Shown here piece after piece: positions 21,477-33,946 of a stretch of DNA of 64,000 nt. The DNA lies in NCBI GenBank assembly GCA_027924645.1, contig BSBN01000495.1, positions 1,054,001 to 1,118,000 of the forward strand. The letters run 5' to 3'. The notes under the pieces were generated by a model, which searched no databases, had not been told where the DNA came from, and saw only the letters and a program-made list of their open reading frames with translations. The DNA comes from Cunninghamia lanceolata (lineage: Eukaryota > Streptophyta > Pinopsida > Cupressales > Cupressaceae). Position 1 is the stretch's first letter. Each line of letters opens with the position of its first letter. The position numbers and the translations under genes are program-made.

Positions 21477-22486
21477 ATAGGGAGATATGGTAGAGATAGG
21501 GAGATAGAGGTTTAGAGTTTCTCAAGTTTAGGGGTTAGGGGTTATGGTTTAGGGGAATTATTTAAGGTTTAGGGTTTATAGAGAGAGGAATGATAGGGAG
21601 ATATCTAGAGGAGATTTAGGAGAGAGATAGGAAGATAGAGAGTGAGGCACATGACCAAAGACAAAGGGAGAGAGATTGAGAGGTAGAGGGATGATAGAGA
21701 TAGGGAGATATGGGAGAGATAGGGAGATAGAGGTTTAGAGTTGAATGGATTTAGGGTTTAAGGGTTTAGGGTTTCTCAACATTGGAGATAGCTAGATATA
21801 TATATATATATATACAGAGAGAGAGAGAAAGGAGAGATAGGGAGATAGGGGTTTAGAGTTCCTCGGGTTTAGGGTTTAGGGTTTAGGGTCATTATTTAAG
21901 GTTTAGAGGTTTCCAGGGTTGCTCAGGTTTAGGGTTTAGGGGAATTATTCAGGGTTTACGATTGCATGTCAAAAGAAGTCTCTCTCTCTCTAAATCCCTT
22001 AACCCTAAATAATGCCCTTAACCCCTAACCTATAACCCCTAAACCTTAAACCTGAGCAACCCTAAACCTCTATCTCCAAGAATCTCTCCCTTATCTCCCT
22101 CTCCCTATCATCCCTCTACCTCTCAATCTCTCTCCCTATCTCTCTAGACATCTCACTCACTCTCTATCTCCCTATCTCTCCCTCTGTCTCCTCTATCTCT
22201 CCCAATCTATCTCCTCTCTCTACCTATCTATCTCTCCCTATCACTCCTCTATCTCCCTATCTCTCTAGACATCTCGCTCACTCTCTATCTCCCTATCTCT
22301 CCCCTCTGTCTCCTCTATCTCTCCCCTCTGTCTCCTTTATCTCTCCCTATCTGTCTCCTCTCTATCTCTCTCTACTTAGATATCTCTCCCTATCACTCTC
22401 TCTTGCCTCTCTCCCCCTATCATTCCTATATCTCCCTATCTCTGCCTCTCCCTTATCGATGAAGGAAATGAAAACAAGAAAACTAG

Positions 22487-22488
<2 letters not shown>
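21477..22488. repeat. Telomere-like and purine/pyrimidine repeats in a large inverted repeat
   Basis: The left half (to about 21960) is rich in TTTAGGG-like and GAGATAGGGAGATAG sequence. The right half (from about 21995) is rich in CCCTAAA-like and CTATCTCTCCCT sequence. The arms match in inverted orientation: GTTGCTCAGGTTTAGGGTTT at ~21917 pairs with the complement near 22050-22068. A short TA run lies near 21793-21812. No gene is present. Confidence 0.85.

Positions 22489-22550
<62 letters not shown>
22489..22550. repeat. (CT)n microsatellite
   Basis: About 30 perfect CT units, followed by ATGCACATGCACATGCC. An apparent Glu-Arg-rich antisense frame across it is an artefact of the repeat. 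Confidence 0.97.
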
Positions 22551-22553
<3 letters not shown>

Positions 22554-23695
22554 CACATGCACATGCCCATTAGGTAGGCTATTTTGTATATGGTGGTCAT
22601 ATCCTTTAGGTCCAATCACCTCCAAACTTCACAAATAGATACAGAGCATAATTCTAAGCATCTTTCATAAAGACCACTTCTCTACATAGGTGCAACTAAT
22701 ACCACTTTTTCATTGTTTTCCACATTTATTACTTATTCTTTTCCATTTTCCAAGTCCTACATGTGTCCAATTTGTATTGTTTGTCAAGTTTTTAGTCTAA
22801 TTGCTAGTCCTAGCTCTCATGGTTATTAAAATTTTAGTATAGTTAGATTTATCCTTAAGCAACATTAATTTACACATTGTTGCACAAACAACCACACTCA
22901 TAAATAACCTTGCCTAATTAAGGTTAACCTTTAAGGTTATTTCATTTGGTGAGACTAATAGATCCAACTAGTTCAATATTCTTATAGTCCATGCTTAGCC
23001 TTCCCAGAGAGTTCATGCCATGTTAACTTTGCATTATGTCCTCACTTTCCTCTTGCTAGTTGTAGTACTATTTTTTTCTAATCATATCCCTATATCATAC
23101 TATTGTTGTTGACTTTTATTTCCATCTTCATCATCATAGTCCTAGTTATCCTATTTTGAGCCTACCATTTATCCTTAGCCATGTCTTGTACTTCTTCTAT
23201 TCATGTAAATTTTAATGACATCCAAATTTTGCATAAATTCTTCTCCACCAAAACCTAGACCCTCACCCAAATCCTTACTTTCCTAAGAAAATCCCTTCTT
23301 GAAACATCATTTGATCATGTGGCTCCTTCCATCACTAGATAGGTGCCCCTACTTTCCATTATTCATCCAATACAATCCCAATACCATAGTTCACATTCCC
23401 ACACCTACATTCATAGACTCCATTCCCCCTATCAACACCATCATTGATAATCATTTTAAGGAGTCTCCCTTGAATAATCATTAAATCATGGATTATCCCA
23501 TATCCCAATCTTACACTTTCCTCACCTTTGAACCCTTAGAAGATGACATTTAGTTATACCCACCATTACCAAGCACTTCACCTAGGTCATCACCAATTAA
23601 ATTACCTCATTACTCCATTCAACCATACCCATACCACCTCTTTCTCACTCCATAACCTATATTAACGCATGATTCACCCCATGACATGCTACAGT
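22551..23695. other. Unrecognised diverged sequence (left flank of copia-2)
   Basis: AT-rich on average with many CCAT/ACC stretches. A 61-codon frame at 23299 shows no known domain. With 37098-38100 this was one continuous stretch before copia-2 inserted (ACAGT before, ATAGT after). No LTR, tRNA or coding signature seen. Confidence 0.5.
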
Positions 23696-24747
23696 TGTTG
23701 GGAATTCAGGTGTCTCAACCTGGTAATTCCTTGTATTATTACATTGTATTTATTTATTTATTGCCTATTGTATAATTAGGATGCAAATCCTATGTTGTCA
23801 TCTTGTGGGAGTTGGCACAGTGATGTGTCATCCTACATGGCATATGACCACATGTAAATTTGTCGTCACATGAGGAGATAGGTATCCCACTTAGTGGTAG
23901 GAATATTTTTCCATGTGTCAGCATGTTGGAATGTGTCTAAGGGAATATTGACAGAAACGGTCATGATAGATTCCTATGACAAAGTTATGACATGTAAGAG
24001 TCAGAAATAGAAGATCCTATGACAGGTGAAGACATGTGTCGAGAAGCATCTTTGAGGAAGGCATCTTTGGGTGCCCCAAGGTGGGTTATGACATGTTGTA
24101 AGGGAATATGCTATTTATAGGATGTGTATGAGAGATTCTCCTATAGCTGTAAGTTATGACAACTATGATAGATTCTATGACAGTTGTAAGAGTCGTAGAA
24201 GCATCTATCATTACCCATTTTGGAAATAGGCAACCTCTTTGGAATGGGGTGACTTGAAAAGTGTCAGGAACATCCTACAGGGTTGGACAAGTGTCCATAG
24301 CTGTGGGTTTTGGGTCATGAGGTCATGTTGGATGCCCATCGCAAGATAGAGCCATTTTTGCCTTGTATATTCTATATAAACAGCTGCTTTGGAGAGGAGA
24401 ATTATTACAGGTTTGACATGTACTGTTATGCTGTCAGATCATCTCTAGATATGAGTGTCGAAGACTCTTGCAAGAGCATTGTCTCTGTGATTGTATTGTA
24501 ACCTTCATTATTTATATAATACATTTGAGCTATGTTTTGGAGTGGGGTTTTTCACCCGTAAGGGTTTTCCCCACGTATATCTGGTGTCTCCCTTCTTTTG
24601 TCTTACATTCTTGTGTATGTGTTTGCTACAATATCTCTGTTAGTGGGTTAACATAGATGTAACTAGAAATATTAAATTGGATTTGCACTCTCCTCCCATC
24701 ATTAGATTAGTGTAGGAAGTGATTTCTGCACATCTAGCTACCTTTCA
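23696..24747 (+). repeat. copia-2 5' LTR
   Basis: 1052 bp, TGTTGGGAATTC to CTACCTTTCA. U3 holds many TATGACA/TGTCATA motifs. TATATAAA is at 24373, and TTTTTCACCCGTAAGGGTTT marks the U5-side conserved box. Confidence 0.93.
24373..24380 (+). promoter_or_regulatory. LTR TATA box
   Basis: TATATAAA followed by CAGCTGCTTT. The same box is at 21101 (copia-1) and 36716 (copia-2 3' LTR); copia-3 has a diverged TATATACAGG form on the minus strand near 44305. Conservation between old copies supports it as the LTR promoter. Confidence 0.65.
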
Positions 24748-24749
24748 GT

Positions 24750-24761
24750 TGGTATCAGAGC
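24750..24761 (+). promoter_or_regulatory. Primer-binding site (tRNA-iMet)
   Basis: TGGTATCAGAGC, 2 bp after the LTR, followed by ATGGCC. Confidence 0.93.
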
Positions 24762-24865
24762 ATGGCCAGTTTTGGTTCTAGCTACTATGTAGGGGTTTCT
24801 TGAGCTAATCTTAGGTTGAGTGGGAGTTTTGTGCAGAGCATTTTGTATCTTGTTGTAGGAAGGAT

Positions 24866-26131
24866 ATGGAAACCACATCTAGAATATTAGAGGTGGAGAA
24901 ATTTAATGGCACTAATTTCAAGTTGTGGAAACTCAAGATGGAAGACCTACTTGTTGATCGTGACCTATGGGAAAATGTATTCGGTGTAAAACCTACAGCA
25001 ATGTCACAAGCTGATTGGGACCTCAAAGACTAGAAGGCTAAGGGTCTCATAAGACTCTATCTAGCTAACTCTGTCCTGTTTAATGTCCATGAGGAGAAGA
25101 GCACGAAAGATCTTTGGAAGAAGCTAGGTGATGTTTATCAGGCCAAGTCCTTGGTGAACAAGCTTTTTCTAAAAAAGAAGTTGTTCGCTCTGAAGATGGA
25201 AGATGGAGGATCTGTTGCGGACCATATGAATTCTTTCAACATGATCATTGTACAGTTGACATTTGTGGTTGTGAAAATGGAGGAGGAGGATCGATGTATG
25301 ACCCTGCTTTGTTCTTTGCCAGATTCATGTGATCATCTTGTCATGGCTATTGGAAGCACCACTACCACCTTTAAGATGGAAGATGTGGTATCTTCATTAT
25401 TATTTGAAGAAATGTAGAGAAAGACATCTGAGTCAGCCAAAGAAGCTCTTGTGGTTCATGGAAGACCCAAAGAGAAAGGGAAGAAGGACAAGAAAGGTGA
25501 AAAGGGCATATTTAAATCCCGTGGGAGATCCAAATCTCCTGGAAAGTCCAAGGCTATCTGTTGGAACTATGGAAAATCTGAGCATTTCTGAAAGGAATGC
25601 ATAGAAGAAAATAAAAAGAAAAAGAAGACTACCTCAGATTCATATTTTGACAAGTCACAAGATGATGGTGATGCCTTCATCGTAGCCCTGACCACCCATG
25701 CATCTGATGATGTGTGGTTGATTGATTCTGGTGCATCATTCCACATGACCTCGCATTGAAGCTAGTTCATGAAGTATGAAGAGTTTGATGGTGGAAGAGT
25801 GTACCTGGGTGATGACTCTCATCTAAAGATTGTTGGTTATGAAAGAGTCTCAATCTGATTCCCTGATGGATGAGTGAAGGGGATCACTAGGGTTATGCAC
25901 ATTAAAGGCCTAGCACATAACCTACTTTCTGTAAGTATGTTGAATGATGTAGGTGTGCAGGTTGTCTTTTCGAAGGATGGATGTAAGATGACTAGAGGAT
26001 CTATGGTGCTTGAGAAGGGTACTCAGAGAGGTACTTTGTTTCAGCTAGAGGCATGCACTTCACAGTGCAATAGTTCTTCTGACTCAAAGAAAAGAGATGC
26101 AGTCACATCATCCCCACCATCTAAATGAGTA
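24866..26131 (+). pseudogene. copia-2 gag, zinc knuckle and protease remnants
   Basis: Gag starts METTSRILEVEKFNG, a Tnt1-like N terminus, then LWKLKMEDLLVDRDLW and KKLGDVYQAKSLVNKLFLKK. Stops: TAG near 25033 and TAG at 25415-25417 after FEEM. The knuckle CWNYGKSEHF has lost its second Cys and has TGA at 25589-25591. The protease keeps WLIDSGASFHMT near 25717-25750, with a TGA soon after. Then comes the conserved MHIKGLAHNLLSVSML segment. Confidence 0.9.
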
Positions 26132-27397
26132 GTGAAGAAATCTCTTGTAACTAGTTCTGATGGTAGTGCACATGCTATGGAAGCTAAGCTTCCTACTGAA
26201 AAGACTATGTTATGGCATTTGAGATATGGACACATTGGTGAGAAGGGTCTTAGAACCCTAAAAAATAAAAACCTTGTTGAGGGGTTAAATGATTGTAATA
26301 TTGAGTTTGACTTTTGCGAACAATGTGTATATGGAAAGAAAAATCGTGTTTAGTTTTACTCTAGTTCTCAGAAGTCTTTTGGTGTATTGGATCTTATTCA
26401 TTCTGATGTGTTTGGTCTTGTTAATGCTCCTTCAATTTCAAAATCTATATACTTGGTATCTTTCATAGATGATTACAGTAGAAGGACATGGGTTTATTTT
26501 ATTAGAAGCAAGACTGAAGTCTTTAGTCAGTTTAAGGAGTTTAAAGCCTTTGCTGAAAATTGGACTAGTGAAAAGATTAAGTGTTTGAGAACTGACAATA
26601 GTGGTGAGTTTTGTTTGGCAAATTTTGATAAGTTCTATATAGAGCAAGGGATTGAAAGACATATGACAACTCCATACACCCCACAACAAAATGGAGTTAC
26701 AGAGAGGATGAATAGGACACTAATGGAGAAGGCTAGGAGTATGCTTAGTGGAGCAAGCCTCGAACAAAAGTTTTGGGCTGAAGCTGTTGCCACTGCTTGC
26801 TACTTGGTAAACAGGTCTCCTACATTAGCTTTTGTTGGTAAGACACCTATGGAGGTGTGGTCTAGTAAGAAGCCTTCAGTTAGGCATCTTCGTGTTTTTG
26901 GTTGTGAGGCATATGCACATGTGCCTAGGGAGAAATGGTCTAAATTGGAGAACAAGGTTGTTAAATGTATTTTCATTAGCTATGGTGTTGGTGTGAAAGG
27001 ATACAAGCTTTGGGATCCTATGGCTAGAAAAGTGTTATATAGCAGAAGTGTTATCTTCAAAGAGCTAATAACTTCTTCCATTGTTCTATAGCCAGAACAG
27101 ATAGAAAAGAAATAAGATGTGGTTCAGTTTCCTTCTACCCCTAAGAAGACTGAACTGACAAACCCTATGCGACCTAATGATGAGGAGAGCTCTAGTAGCT
27201 CTGAAAGCTCAGAAGAAGAAGCATAACCTCAACCTTAGTCATTGAGGAGGTCTACACTAACAAGAAAGCAACCTGATAGGTTTGGTTATTCATTACTTGA
27301 TTCTAGTTGTGCTTTTGCTTTACTTACTAACACTGATGAGCCTAGAGCTATGAAAGAGGCTATGGGCATGAAAGATGCAAGTTCCTAGAAGGAGGCC
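26132..27397 (+). pseudogene. copia-2 integrase, mostly open
   Basis: Zinc domain LWHLRYGHIGEKG and FCEQCVYGKKNRV, then TAG at 26351. The core is open from 26387 to 27091 (234 codons). It has the first Asp in IHSDVFG, the second in TDNSGEF (the usual Gly-Gly is Ser-Gly) and the Glu in VTERMNRTLMEKARS. After a TAG, 27092-27397 gives the acidic linker before RT, with a TAG at 27386-27388 in the KEAME context shared by all three family members. Confidence 0.92.
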
Positions 27398-28175
27398 ATG
27401 GAAGATGAGATGGCTTCTTTGGAGAAGAATAAAACATGGGACTTGGTACCTTTGCCTGATGGACAGAAACCCATTAGATGCAAATGGGTGTTCAAGAGGA
27501 AATTTGGTGTAGATGGCAGTGTTGAAAAGTACAAGGCTAGATTGGTTGCAAAGGGGTACTCACAAGTGGAGGGAATTGATTATGGTGAAATTTTCTCTCC
27601 TATTGGAAAGCTGACATCCATTCATTTTCTGTTATCTCTTGCAGCTGCTTATGACTTAGAGGCAGAACAGATGGATGTGAAGACCACTTTCCTTCATGGT
27701 GATTTGGAAGAGATTTACATGTCACAGCCAGAGGATTACATAGAGAAAGGTAAAGAAAATTTGGTTTGCAAGTTAAAGAAGTCTTTGTATGGTTTGAAGC
27801 AGTCTCTTAGGATGTGGTATATGAAACTTGATGCCTTTGTGTTGTCCATTGGATTTCAGAGATCAAAATCTGATCATTGTGTGTATTACAAATTTGACAA
27901 TGATCACATTCTCATTATTACATTGTATGTTGACAATATGATGTTGATTGGGAATGGTAAGAATATGATTTCTAATTTGAAGTCTTAGTTGTCAGCATAG
28001 TTTGAGATGAGAAATCTTGGGGTAGCCAGGTACATTCTGGGAATGGAAATTAGAAGAGACAGAGCTAACAGAAAACTTTGCTTAAGCCAGAGTGAGTATG
28101 TGAAGACCGTGTTGGATAGGTTTAGCATGGCAGATTGTAGACCATTGTGTGTTCCTGTTTCATTGGGGATAAAGT
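27398..28175 (+). pseudogene. copia-2 reverse transcriptase, 5' part
   Basis: Open to 27988: [46 protein letters not shown], then LYVDNMMLIG, where the catalytic YVDD has become YVDN. After TAGs near 27988 and 27998 the frame continues LGVARYILGMEIRRDR to the nested-element junction at 28175. Confidence 0.92.
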
Positions 28176-29470
28176 TGTTGCAAGTATGAGGTGAGCCAGT
28201 GTTGTCATTGATGTCAACATACTCATATTGCATTGACAAGAAGGATTTGATGAGCTGTGTGCTGAGGATATTGAGAAAATTAGCCTCAGTCAGGAACAGT
28301 GAAGAACAGTGATGAGAAGAAGGCAAATGTATTGTATAGGATGAGAACCGGAGGATGCGGATTAAAGGGTTAGTAGATATGTGTCTTGAGATGCTCCAGT
28401 TAAGATTTCAGAGGTCCGCATGAAGATCTGAAGGAGTTGTGGCTGTCGGTATAGAACCGGTTCCGGCAAGTATCCAGAGGTGACAGAGGATCACAAAAAG
28501 GTCCGGTGAGGTCTAGAATTGTATTATCCTAATCTGCGGATTGGACGGAGTGTTTGGGATGTCCTTGTGATGTGTCATCCTGATTTGTGTATGATTTGGA
28601 GGTCCGGAAGTACCTCTTGCATTATGACAGTGGCGACAGACCGTGTTCTTGAAGTTCCGGATGAGGAAGACAAGAGATCCCAGTAAGTAGAGGAAGTGCG
28701 GATGTATCCGGACATTCAGACAGGCTTGTGAAGGTTCTTGAATCATGTTTAGGTTGTGTTGTTGGTCCGCATTGATGGTAGAGCCCAGAATTGAAGTTAT
28801 TCTTCCGGATGAAGTTCTTGCTCTGTGTAGCCGACCGGATGAGTTGTTCATCCTGCGAATGTTCTTGTGATGGCCGACCGGATGTGTTATTCATCTTGCG
28901 GATACTCCTATGGTTGTTTGCCGACTTAGATGTTTGTTCCTAAGTTGATGTCTTGTATAAATAACGGTTTGTGAGCTCATTTCAAAGTGAGGAGTGTGAG
29001 GATGAGTGAGGCATAGCGAAGAAACGTGCGAAAGGCAGAGCAGAGATTTTTGGGCTTAATTGGAACTGATCCGGACATGGTAGAGATGTCATTCTCCAGT
29101 TCAAGACTGTGATTTTTATCACTTTGTAGACAGTGTGTCTCCTTGTAGGCAGTGGGCCTCTTTGTGAGCAGTGTGCTCGGGCAGTGAGCCCTTATTGGCA
29201 TGTGCCATTCATTTTTCTTTATTCTTCTAACAAAGAATAATTCTTGGGTTAATCACCCCGTGGTTTTTCCCTTAACCGGGTTTTCCACGTCAAAATCTTG
29301 GTGTTCAATGTGTTGATGCTTATCTGCTCTTGTGTTTATGTATTATGCTTCCTTGGATGATTATTTGATATGCTGCTAACTAACAACAGAGAATTAAGTG
29401 TTTGAAAGAAGAAGAAGTTTTATACAACTGATTCACCCCCCCCTTTCAGTTGTATGCCCTAGATCCAACA
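28176..29470 (+). repeat. 5' LTR of the Sirevirus-like element
   Basis: TGTTGCAAGT to GATCCAACA. Rich in TCCGG/CCGGA and GCGGAT motifs. Part of its U3 (28345-28620) is duplicated inside the non-autonomous element at 15740-16060. Its 3' portion is shared with the LTR at 13351. Confidence 0.95.
28956..28963 (+). promoter_or_regulatory. LTR TATA box
   Basis: TATAAATA in the 5' LTR, also at 34727-34734 in the 3' LTR; spacing to the conserved R/U5 segment fits a pol II promoter. Confidence 0.6.
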
Positions 29471-29472
29471 AT

Positions 29473-29484
29473 TGGTATCAGAGC
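29473..29484 (+). promoter_or_regulatory. Primer-binding site (tRNA-iMet)
   Basis: TGGTATCAGAGC, 2 bp after the LTR. Confidence 0.94.
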
Positions 29485-29526
29485 TAAGTTCCTCTGATAG
29501 AGCTTAACCGCTTGAGGAGATCCAGG

Positions 29527-32500
29527 ATGTCGTCATACAAGAAGGATAGTCCGAAGTTCGATGGAACCAACTTCACTCTCTGGAAAGATCGCATGAAGTG
29601 TCACTTGGAATGTATGGGAAAAACATACTTGGCTATGATTTCAAAACCATATGTACCTCCACAAGGTGGTCCGACAACTCTGAATGAAATCACAGAAGCT
29701 GAAAACAATCTGCGGACCAAGGAAGCTCTTCTAAGCGCATTGAATGACTCAAATCTCTCGAATGTCATTGACCTACCAACTGCATATGAGATCCTAACTA
29801 AACTGGAACTTCTGTATGAAGGAGATGAGTTTGTCAAAAGTGCAAGGTTGCAAAGTCTGAAAGGGAAATTTGAAAGATTGAAAATGAGAGATGATGAAAA
29901 CATCACTACCTTTATGCCAAGAGTAAATGAGCTGGTATGTGGAATCAGAAATGCTGGTGGAACTTTAGATGAAAATGAGATTGTCTGCAAAATCCTAAGA
30001 TCCCTTCCTGCTGCCTACAAAATCAAAGTTGCTGCCATTGATGAATTCAGAGCCCACACAACTGTCACAAGAGAACAACTAGCTGGCAAACTAGCTGCAT
30101 TTGAAATGACCGAGTTTGGAGATGATCCTCCCAAGACTGAATCTGCTTTCAAAGCCAGTGCCTATGTGAAAGGCAAACAGAGATTTGATCCGGGTGAAAA
30201 CTCATCAAGGAAAATGTCATGGTATGATCAAGCAAGAAGAGACATGGAAGAAGAAGAAGCAGAAACAGCTCAACTTGAAGCCCTCATTGCAAAGAGACTG
30301 CCAAGAGGATCTGGTAAGTATGAAGGAAAACTACCCTTTAAGTGTTTCAACTGCAATAAGATTGGTCATTTTGCCTCAAGATGTCCGGAGAGATCTACAA
30401 GATCTAATACTCACAGACAAAGGTTTCAAAAGAATTGCTATTATGTTCATGAAGAAGATGACAATGAAGGAGTAAGAGATGATGAATCAGAACTAGGAAG
30501 CAAATCCGGAAATGAGTGGGTGTTTATAGCCATCAAGGAAGAAGATTCAATACTCTCTGAATCTGTCAATCACAAAGTTGTTGAAAAAGCCTTGGCTGCT
30601 CAAGTGGAAGAAAAGGATGATTGGGTTATTGACAGTGGATGTCCTCACCATATGACTGGTGACAAGAATAAGTTCTTAGATTTGGAAAGATATGAAGGAG
30701 GAATGGTAAAGTTTGGTGACAATTCTACTGGCAGAATCAGAGGTAGGGGAACTATTTCCTTTGATGGTAAGAGCAAAACAGGAAATGTACTGTATGTTGA
30801 AGGATTGAAGCACAATCTTCTCAGTGTTGGTCAGTTAGTGGACAAAGGCTATGATCTCCGGTTCAAGAATGGAAAATGCAGAATCTTTACAAGCTCCGGA
30901 ACTGAAATTGCATCCAGTACTCAGACAAAAGGTAATATCTTTCATCTGGTTGGTTCAAATAAAAGTTGTTTGTTTGTCCAAATTGATCAGAGTTGGTTAT
31001 GGCATAGAAGAATGTGTCATGTAAATTTTGATAACATCATCAAGATAAGCAATACTCAGGCTGTGAGAGATCTTCCAAAATTGATGAAACCTACAAATAG
31101 TGTGTGTAAAGAATGTCAGTTAGGTAAACAAAGCAGAGTCTCTTTCAAAAGAAAAGATCAGTCTTCTACCGGATTGTTGGAATTAGTACATACTGATCTA
31201 TGTGGTCCGACAAGAATCAAGAGTCTGCAGGGTGATAGATATTTCATGTTGTTAATTGATGATCATTCCCGGATGATGTGGGTTACCTTTCTAAAAGAAA
31301 AATTAGAAGCTTTTGAGAAGTTCAAAATCTTCAAAGCTATGGTGGAGAATCAAACCGGATTGAAACTAAAGTGTCTAAGGTCTGATAGAGGTGGTGAATT
31401 TACATCTGGTGAATTCATTGACTTTTGTGAGAAACAGGGTATAAGGAGACAGTTGTCTGCTCCTAAGACTCCACAGCAGAATGGAGTAGTTGAGAGAAAG
31501 AACCGGACCATCCAGGAAGCTGCTAGGACAATGATGTTGGAAGCAAATGTTCCTCAAATGTTTTGGAAAGAAGCTATCAGCACCGCAGTCTACACTCTCA
31601 ATCGAGTTCAAATCAGGAACAACACCAGTAAGACCCCCTATGAACTCTGGTTTGGCATCACTCCTACTGTGAAATATTTCAGAGTATTTGGTAGCAAGTG
31701 TTATATTAAAAGAGATGAAGATCTAGGAAAGTTTGATGCTAGAAGTGATGAAGGAATTTTCTTGGGCTACTCCACTCAAAGCAAAGCATACCGGTGTTAC
31801 AATAAGAGATTGAGGAAGATGATAGAAAGCACCAATGTGAAAGTTGATGAAGGAATTGACAAACCTTCAAGATTTTATGAGCTTGATGAAGATGACCAAG
31901 ACAGTGTTCAAGGAACTCAATCCTCTCCGGTGAGACAGAGTCAGCCTGATCCGGTAAATCAGGAAGAAGAGATAGGTTTGAATGAGCCTGATCAAGAAAC
32001 AGCAGTGCTGGATACTCCCAAAATTCCAAGGTATGTAAGACTGAACCACTCTGAAGATCAGATCATAGGTGACAGAAGCAAAGGTGTACAAACTAGAAGG
32101 AATATTGCTCAAAATCAGGATGAATGCTGTCTGATTTTAAAGATTGAACCTAAAACAGTAAATGAAGCCTGCAATGATGAAAATTGGACCAAAGCAATGG
32201 AAGATGAATTGATGCAAATTGAGAAAAATCATACTTGGGATCTTGTTCCCAGACCTAGAGACAGGAATGTAATTGGAACCAAGTGGGTCTTCCGGAACAA
32301 ACTAAATGAAGCTGGTGAAGTAATCAGAAACAAAGCTAGATTGGTCTGCAAAGGCTACTCTCAAATAGAAGGAATTGACTTTGAAGAGACTTTTGCTCCG
32401 GTGGCAAGAATTGAAGCAGTCAGATTACTTCTTGCATTTGCTGCCTTCAAAGACTTCAAGGTATATCAGATGGATGTCAAGTCTGCCTTCCTAAATGGTG

Positions 32501-33069
32501 ATCTGGAAGAAGAAGTCTACATTGAACAACCGGATGGATTTCAATTGTCTGATAATGATGATATGGTCTGCAAGTTGAAGAAAGCTTTGTATGGATTGAA
32601 GCAAGCCCCAAGAGCATGGTATGAAAGGTTGGATAAGCATCTTGTGCAGATTGGATTCAACAAAGGTACTGCTGACAGTAACTTATATTTCAAAATTGAT
32701 CATGAAAACATTTTGATTGTCGAAGTGTTTGTGGATGATATCATTTTTGGAGGAAGAGATAGTATGTGCAAAACTTTTGCAAATCAGATGAAAAGTGAGT
32801 TTGAAATGTCTATGCTTGGTGAAATGAATTTCTTCTTGGGTCTGCAAATTACTCAAACAAAAGAAGGGATCTTCATTTCTCAGACCAAATATGTGAAAGA
32901 ATTGTTAAAGAAATTTGGTATGGAAGACTCAAAGCCTATGAACACTCCTATGGCAACCGGATGTAAGTTAAGCAAAGATGATGATTCTCCAAAGGCAGAT
33001 CAGACAAAGTATAGATCAATGATTGGTGGATTGTTGTATCTCACTCAAACTAGACCAGATATAATGTAG
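29527..33069 (+). CDS. Gag-pol polyprotein (gag, protease, integrase, RT), ends at premature TAG
   Basis: I chose the ATG at 29527 ([16 protein letters not shown]), the first ATG after the PBS and the usual gag N terminus; about 1180 codons. Gag: [11 protein letters not shown] and the [19 protein letters not shown] region. CCHC knuckle at ~273-286 ([14 protein letters not shown]). Protease [13 protein letters not shown] near 366-378. Integrase zinc domain LWHRRMCH and CKECQLGKQ, then catalytic Asp ~557 (VHTDLCGP), Asp ~620 (SDRGGEF) and Glu ~656 (VVERKNRT), a D-35-E spacing. [42 protein letters not shown], and [10 protein letters not shown] with the catalytic Asp pair ~1070-1071. All catalytic residues I can check are present. 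TAG at 33067 follows RPDIM, where a Gln codon is usual. Confidence 0.95.
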   Translation: MSSYKKDSPKFDGTNFTLWKDRMKCHLECMGKTYLAMISKPYVPPQGGPTTLNEITEAENNLRTKEALLSALNDSNLSNVIDLPTAYEILTKLELLYEGDEFVKSARLQSLKGKFERLKMRDDENITTFMPRVNELVCGIRNAGGTLDENEIVCKILRSLPAAYKIKVAAIDEFRAHTTVTREQLAGKLAAFEMTEFGDDPPKTESAFKASAYVKGKQRFDPGENSSRKMSWYDQARRDMEEEEAETAQLEALIAKRLPRGSGKYEGKLPFKCFNCNKIGHFASRCPERSTRSNTHRQRFQKNCYYVHEEDDNEGVRDDESELGSKSGNEWVFIAIKEEDSILSESVNHKVVEKALAAQVEEKDDWVIDSGCPHHMTGDKNKFLDLERYEGGMVKFGDNSTGRIRGRGTISFDGKSKTGNVLYVEGLKHNLLSVGQLVDKGYDLRFKNGKCRIFTSSGTEIASSTQTKGNIFHLVGSNKSCLFVQIDQSWLWHRRMCHVNFDNIIKISNTQAVRDLPKLMKPTNSVCKECQLGKQSRVSFKRKDQSSTGLLELVHTDLCGPTRIKSLQGDRYFMLLIDDHSRMMWVTFLKEKLEAFEKFKIFKAMVENQTGLKLKCLRSDRGGEFTSGEFIDFCEKQGIRRQLSAPKTPQQNGVVERKNRTIQEAARTMMLEANVPQMFWKEAISTAVYTLNRVQIRNNTSKTPYELWFGITPTVKYFRVFGSKCYIKRDEDLGKFDARSDEGIFLGYSTQSKAYRCYNKRLRKMIESTNVKVDEGIDKPSRFYELDEDDQDSVQGTQSSPVRQSQPDPVNQEEEIGLNEPDQETAVLDTPKIPRYVRLNHSEDQIIGDRSKGVQTRRNIAQNQDECCLILKIEPKTVNEACNDENWTKAMEDELMQIEKNHTWDLVPRPRDRNVIGTKWVFRNKLNEAGEVIRNKARLVCKGYSQIEGIDFEETFAPVARIEAVRLLLAFAAFKDFKVYQMDVKSAFLNGDLEEEVYIEQPDGFQLSDNDDMVCKLKKALYGLKQAPRAWYERLDKHLVQIGFNKGTADSNLYFKIDHENILIVEVFVDDIIFGGRDSMCKTFANQMKSEFEMSMLGEMNFFLGLQITQTKEGIFISQTKYVKELLKKFGMEDSKPMNTPMATGCKLSKDDDSPKADQTKYRSMIGGLLYLTQTRPDIM

Positions 33070-33658
33070 GCTGTTGGTCTTGTGGCAAGATTCCAGGCTG
33101 ATCCTAGAGAATCTCATGTTATGGCAATCAAAAGAATTTTTAGATACTTGAAAGGAACAATTGAGTATGGACTTCTCTCTTCATGCTTACACAGATGCAG
33201 ATTGGGCAGGAGATGTGGATGACCAGAAGAGCACTAGTGGTGGAGCATTCTTTTTAGGGAAGAGATTGGTTTCTTAGCTAAGCAAGAAACAAGATGCAAT
33301 ATCTCTGTCTACAACTGAAGCAGAATACATTGCAGCAGCAGGTAGTTGCACTCAAATCTTATGGATGAAGCAGATGCTAAGAGACATCAAAGTTGAATAT
33401 GAGGAGCCTATCACAATTTTCTGTGATAATTCAAGTGCAATTAATATTTCTAAGAATCCGGTATTGCATTCTAAGACTAAGCACATATCTATTAAATTTC
33501 ACTTTTTGAGAGAACAAGTAAACAAGGAAGAAGTCAGATTGGAGTATGTTCCCTCCAAGGATCAGATTGCAGATATCTTTACAAAACCTCTTCCCAAAGA
33601 CTCTTTTGAATATCTCCGGGAGAAGTTAGGGGTCATGGCCCCTCCGGTGATGAACTAA
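33070..33658 (+). pseudogene. RT C-terminus and RNase H of the Sirevirus-like element
   Basis: Continues in frame after the TAG (AVGLVARFQADP, RIFRYLKGTIEYG). A small deletion near 33175 shifts the frame into AYTDADWAGDVDDQKSTSGG. A TAG near 33276 stands where LVSWLSKKQ is usual (TGG to TAG). RNase H then runs on: STTEAEYIAAAGS, FCDNSSAINISKNP, TKHISIKFHFLRE, DIFTKPLPK, ending at TAA 33658. RNase H removes the RNA strand during cDNA synthesis. Damage is slight, so sister copies elsewhere may be intact. Confidence 0.93.
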
Positions 33659-33946
33659 GATGCACTGATGTGCATCAGTCCGGTGGCTATCACAGTCATA
33701 TCTTGTGATCCAGACTAATGGGGAGCTGCAACTAAGGGGGAGCAGCTGGTATGATTCTGATGTATGAGAATTGCAAGTATGAGCCCTTTGCCATTGATGT
33801 CAAAGGGGGAGAGAAGACATGTGAAAAACAAGTGGTTGATGATCAAAGGGGGAGCAGTAAAGGAAGGGAAGACATGTGAAAAGTTGAAGTTCTTGTCTTA
33901 ATGGTTTTTCACATCATATGTTGCCATCAATGACAAAGGGGGAGAT
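33659..33946 (+). promoter_or_regulatory. Post-pol region with four polypurine repeats
   Basis: TAAGGGGGAG at 33733, AAAGGGGGAG at 33802, 33845 and 33935, the last abutting the LTR. Two are preceded by CATTGATGTCAAAG or CATCAATGACAAAG, and a similar CATTGATGTCAA lies just inside the LTR start. No ORF here. Confidence 0.85.

Noticed and set aside
22362..22625. Glu-Arg-rich frame on the minus strand
   Set aside because: It is the translation of the CT microsatellite.
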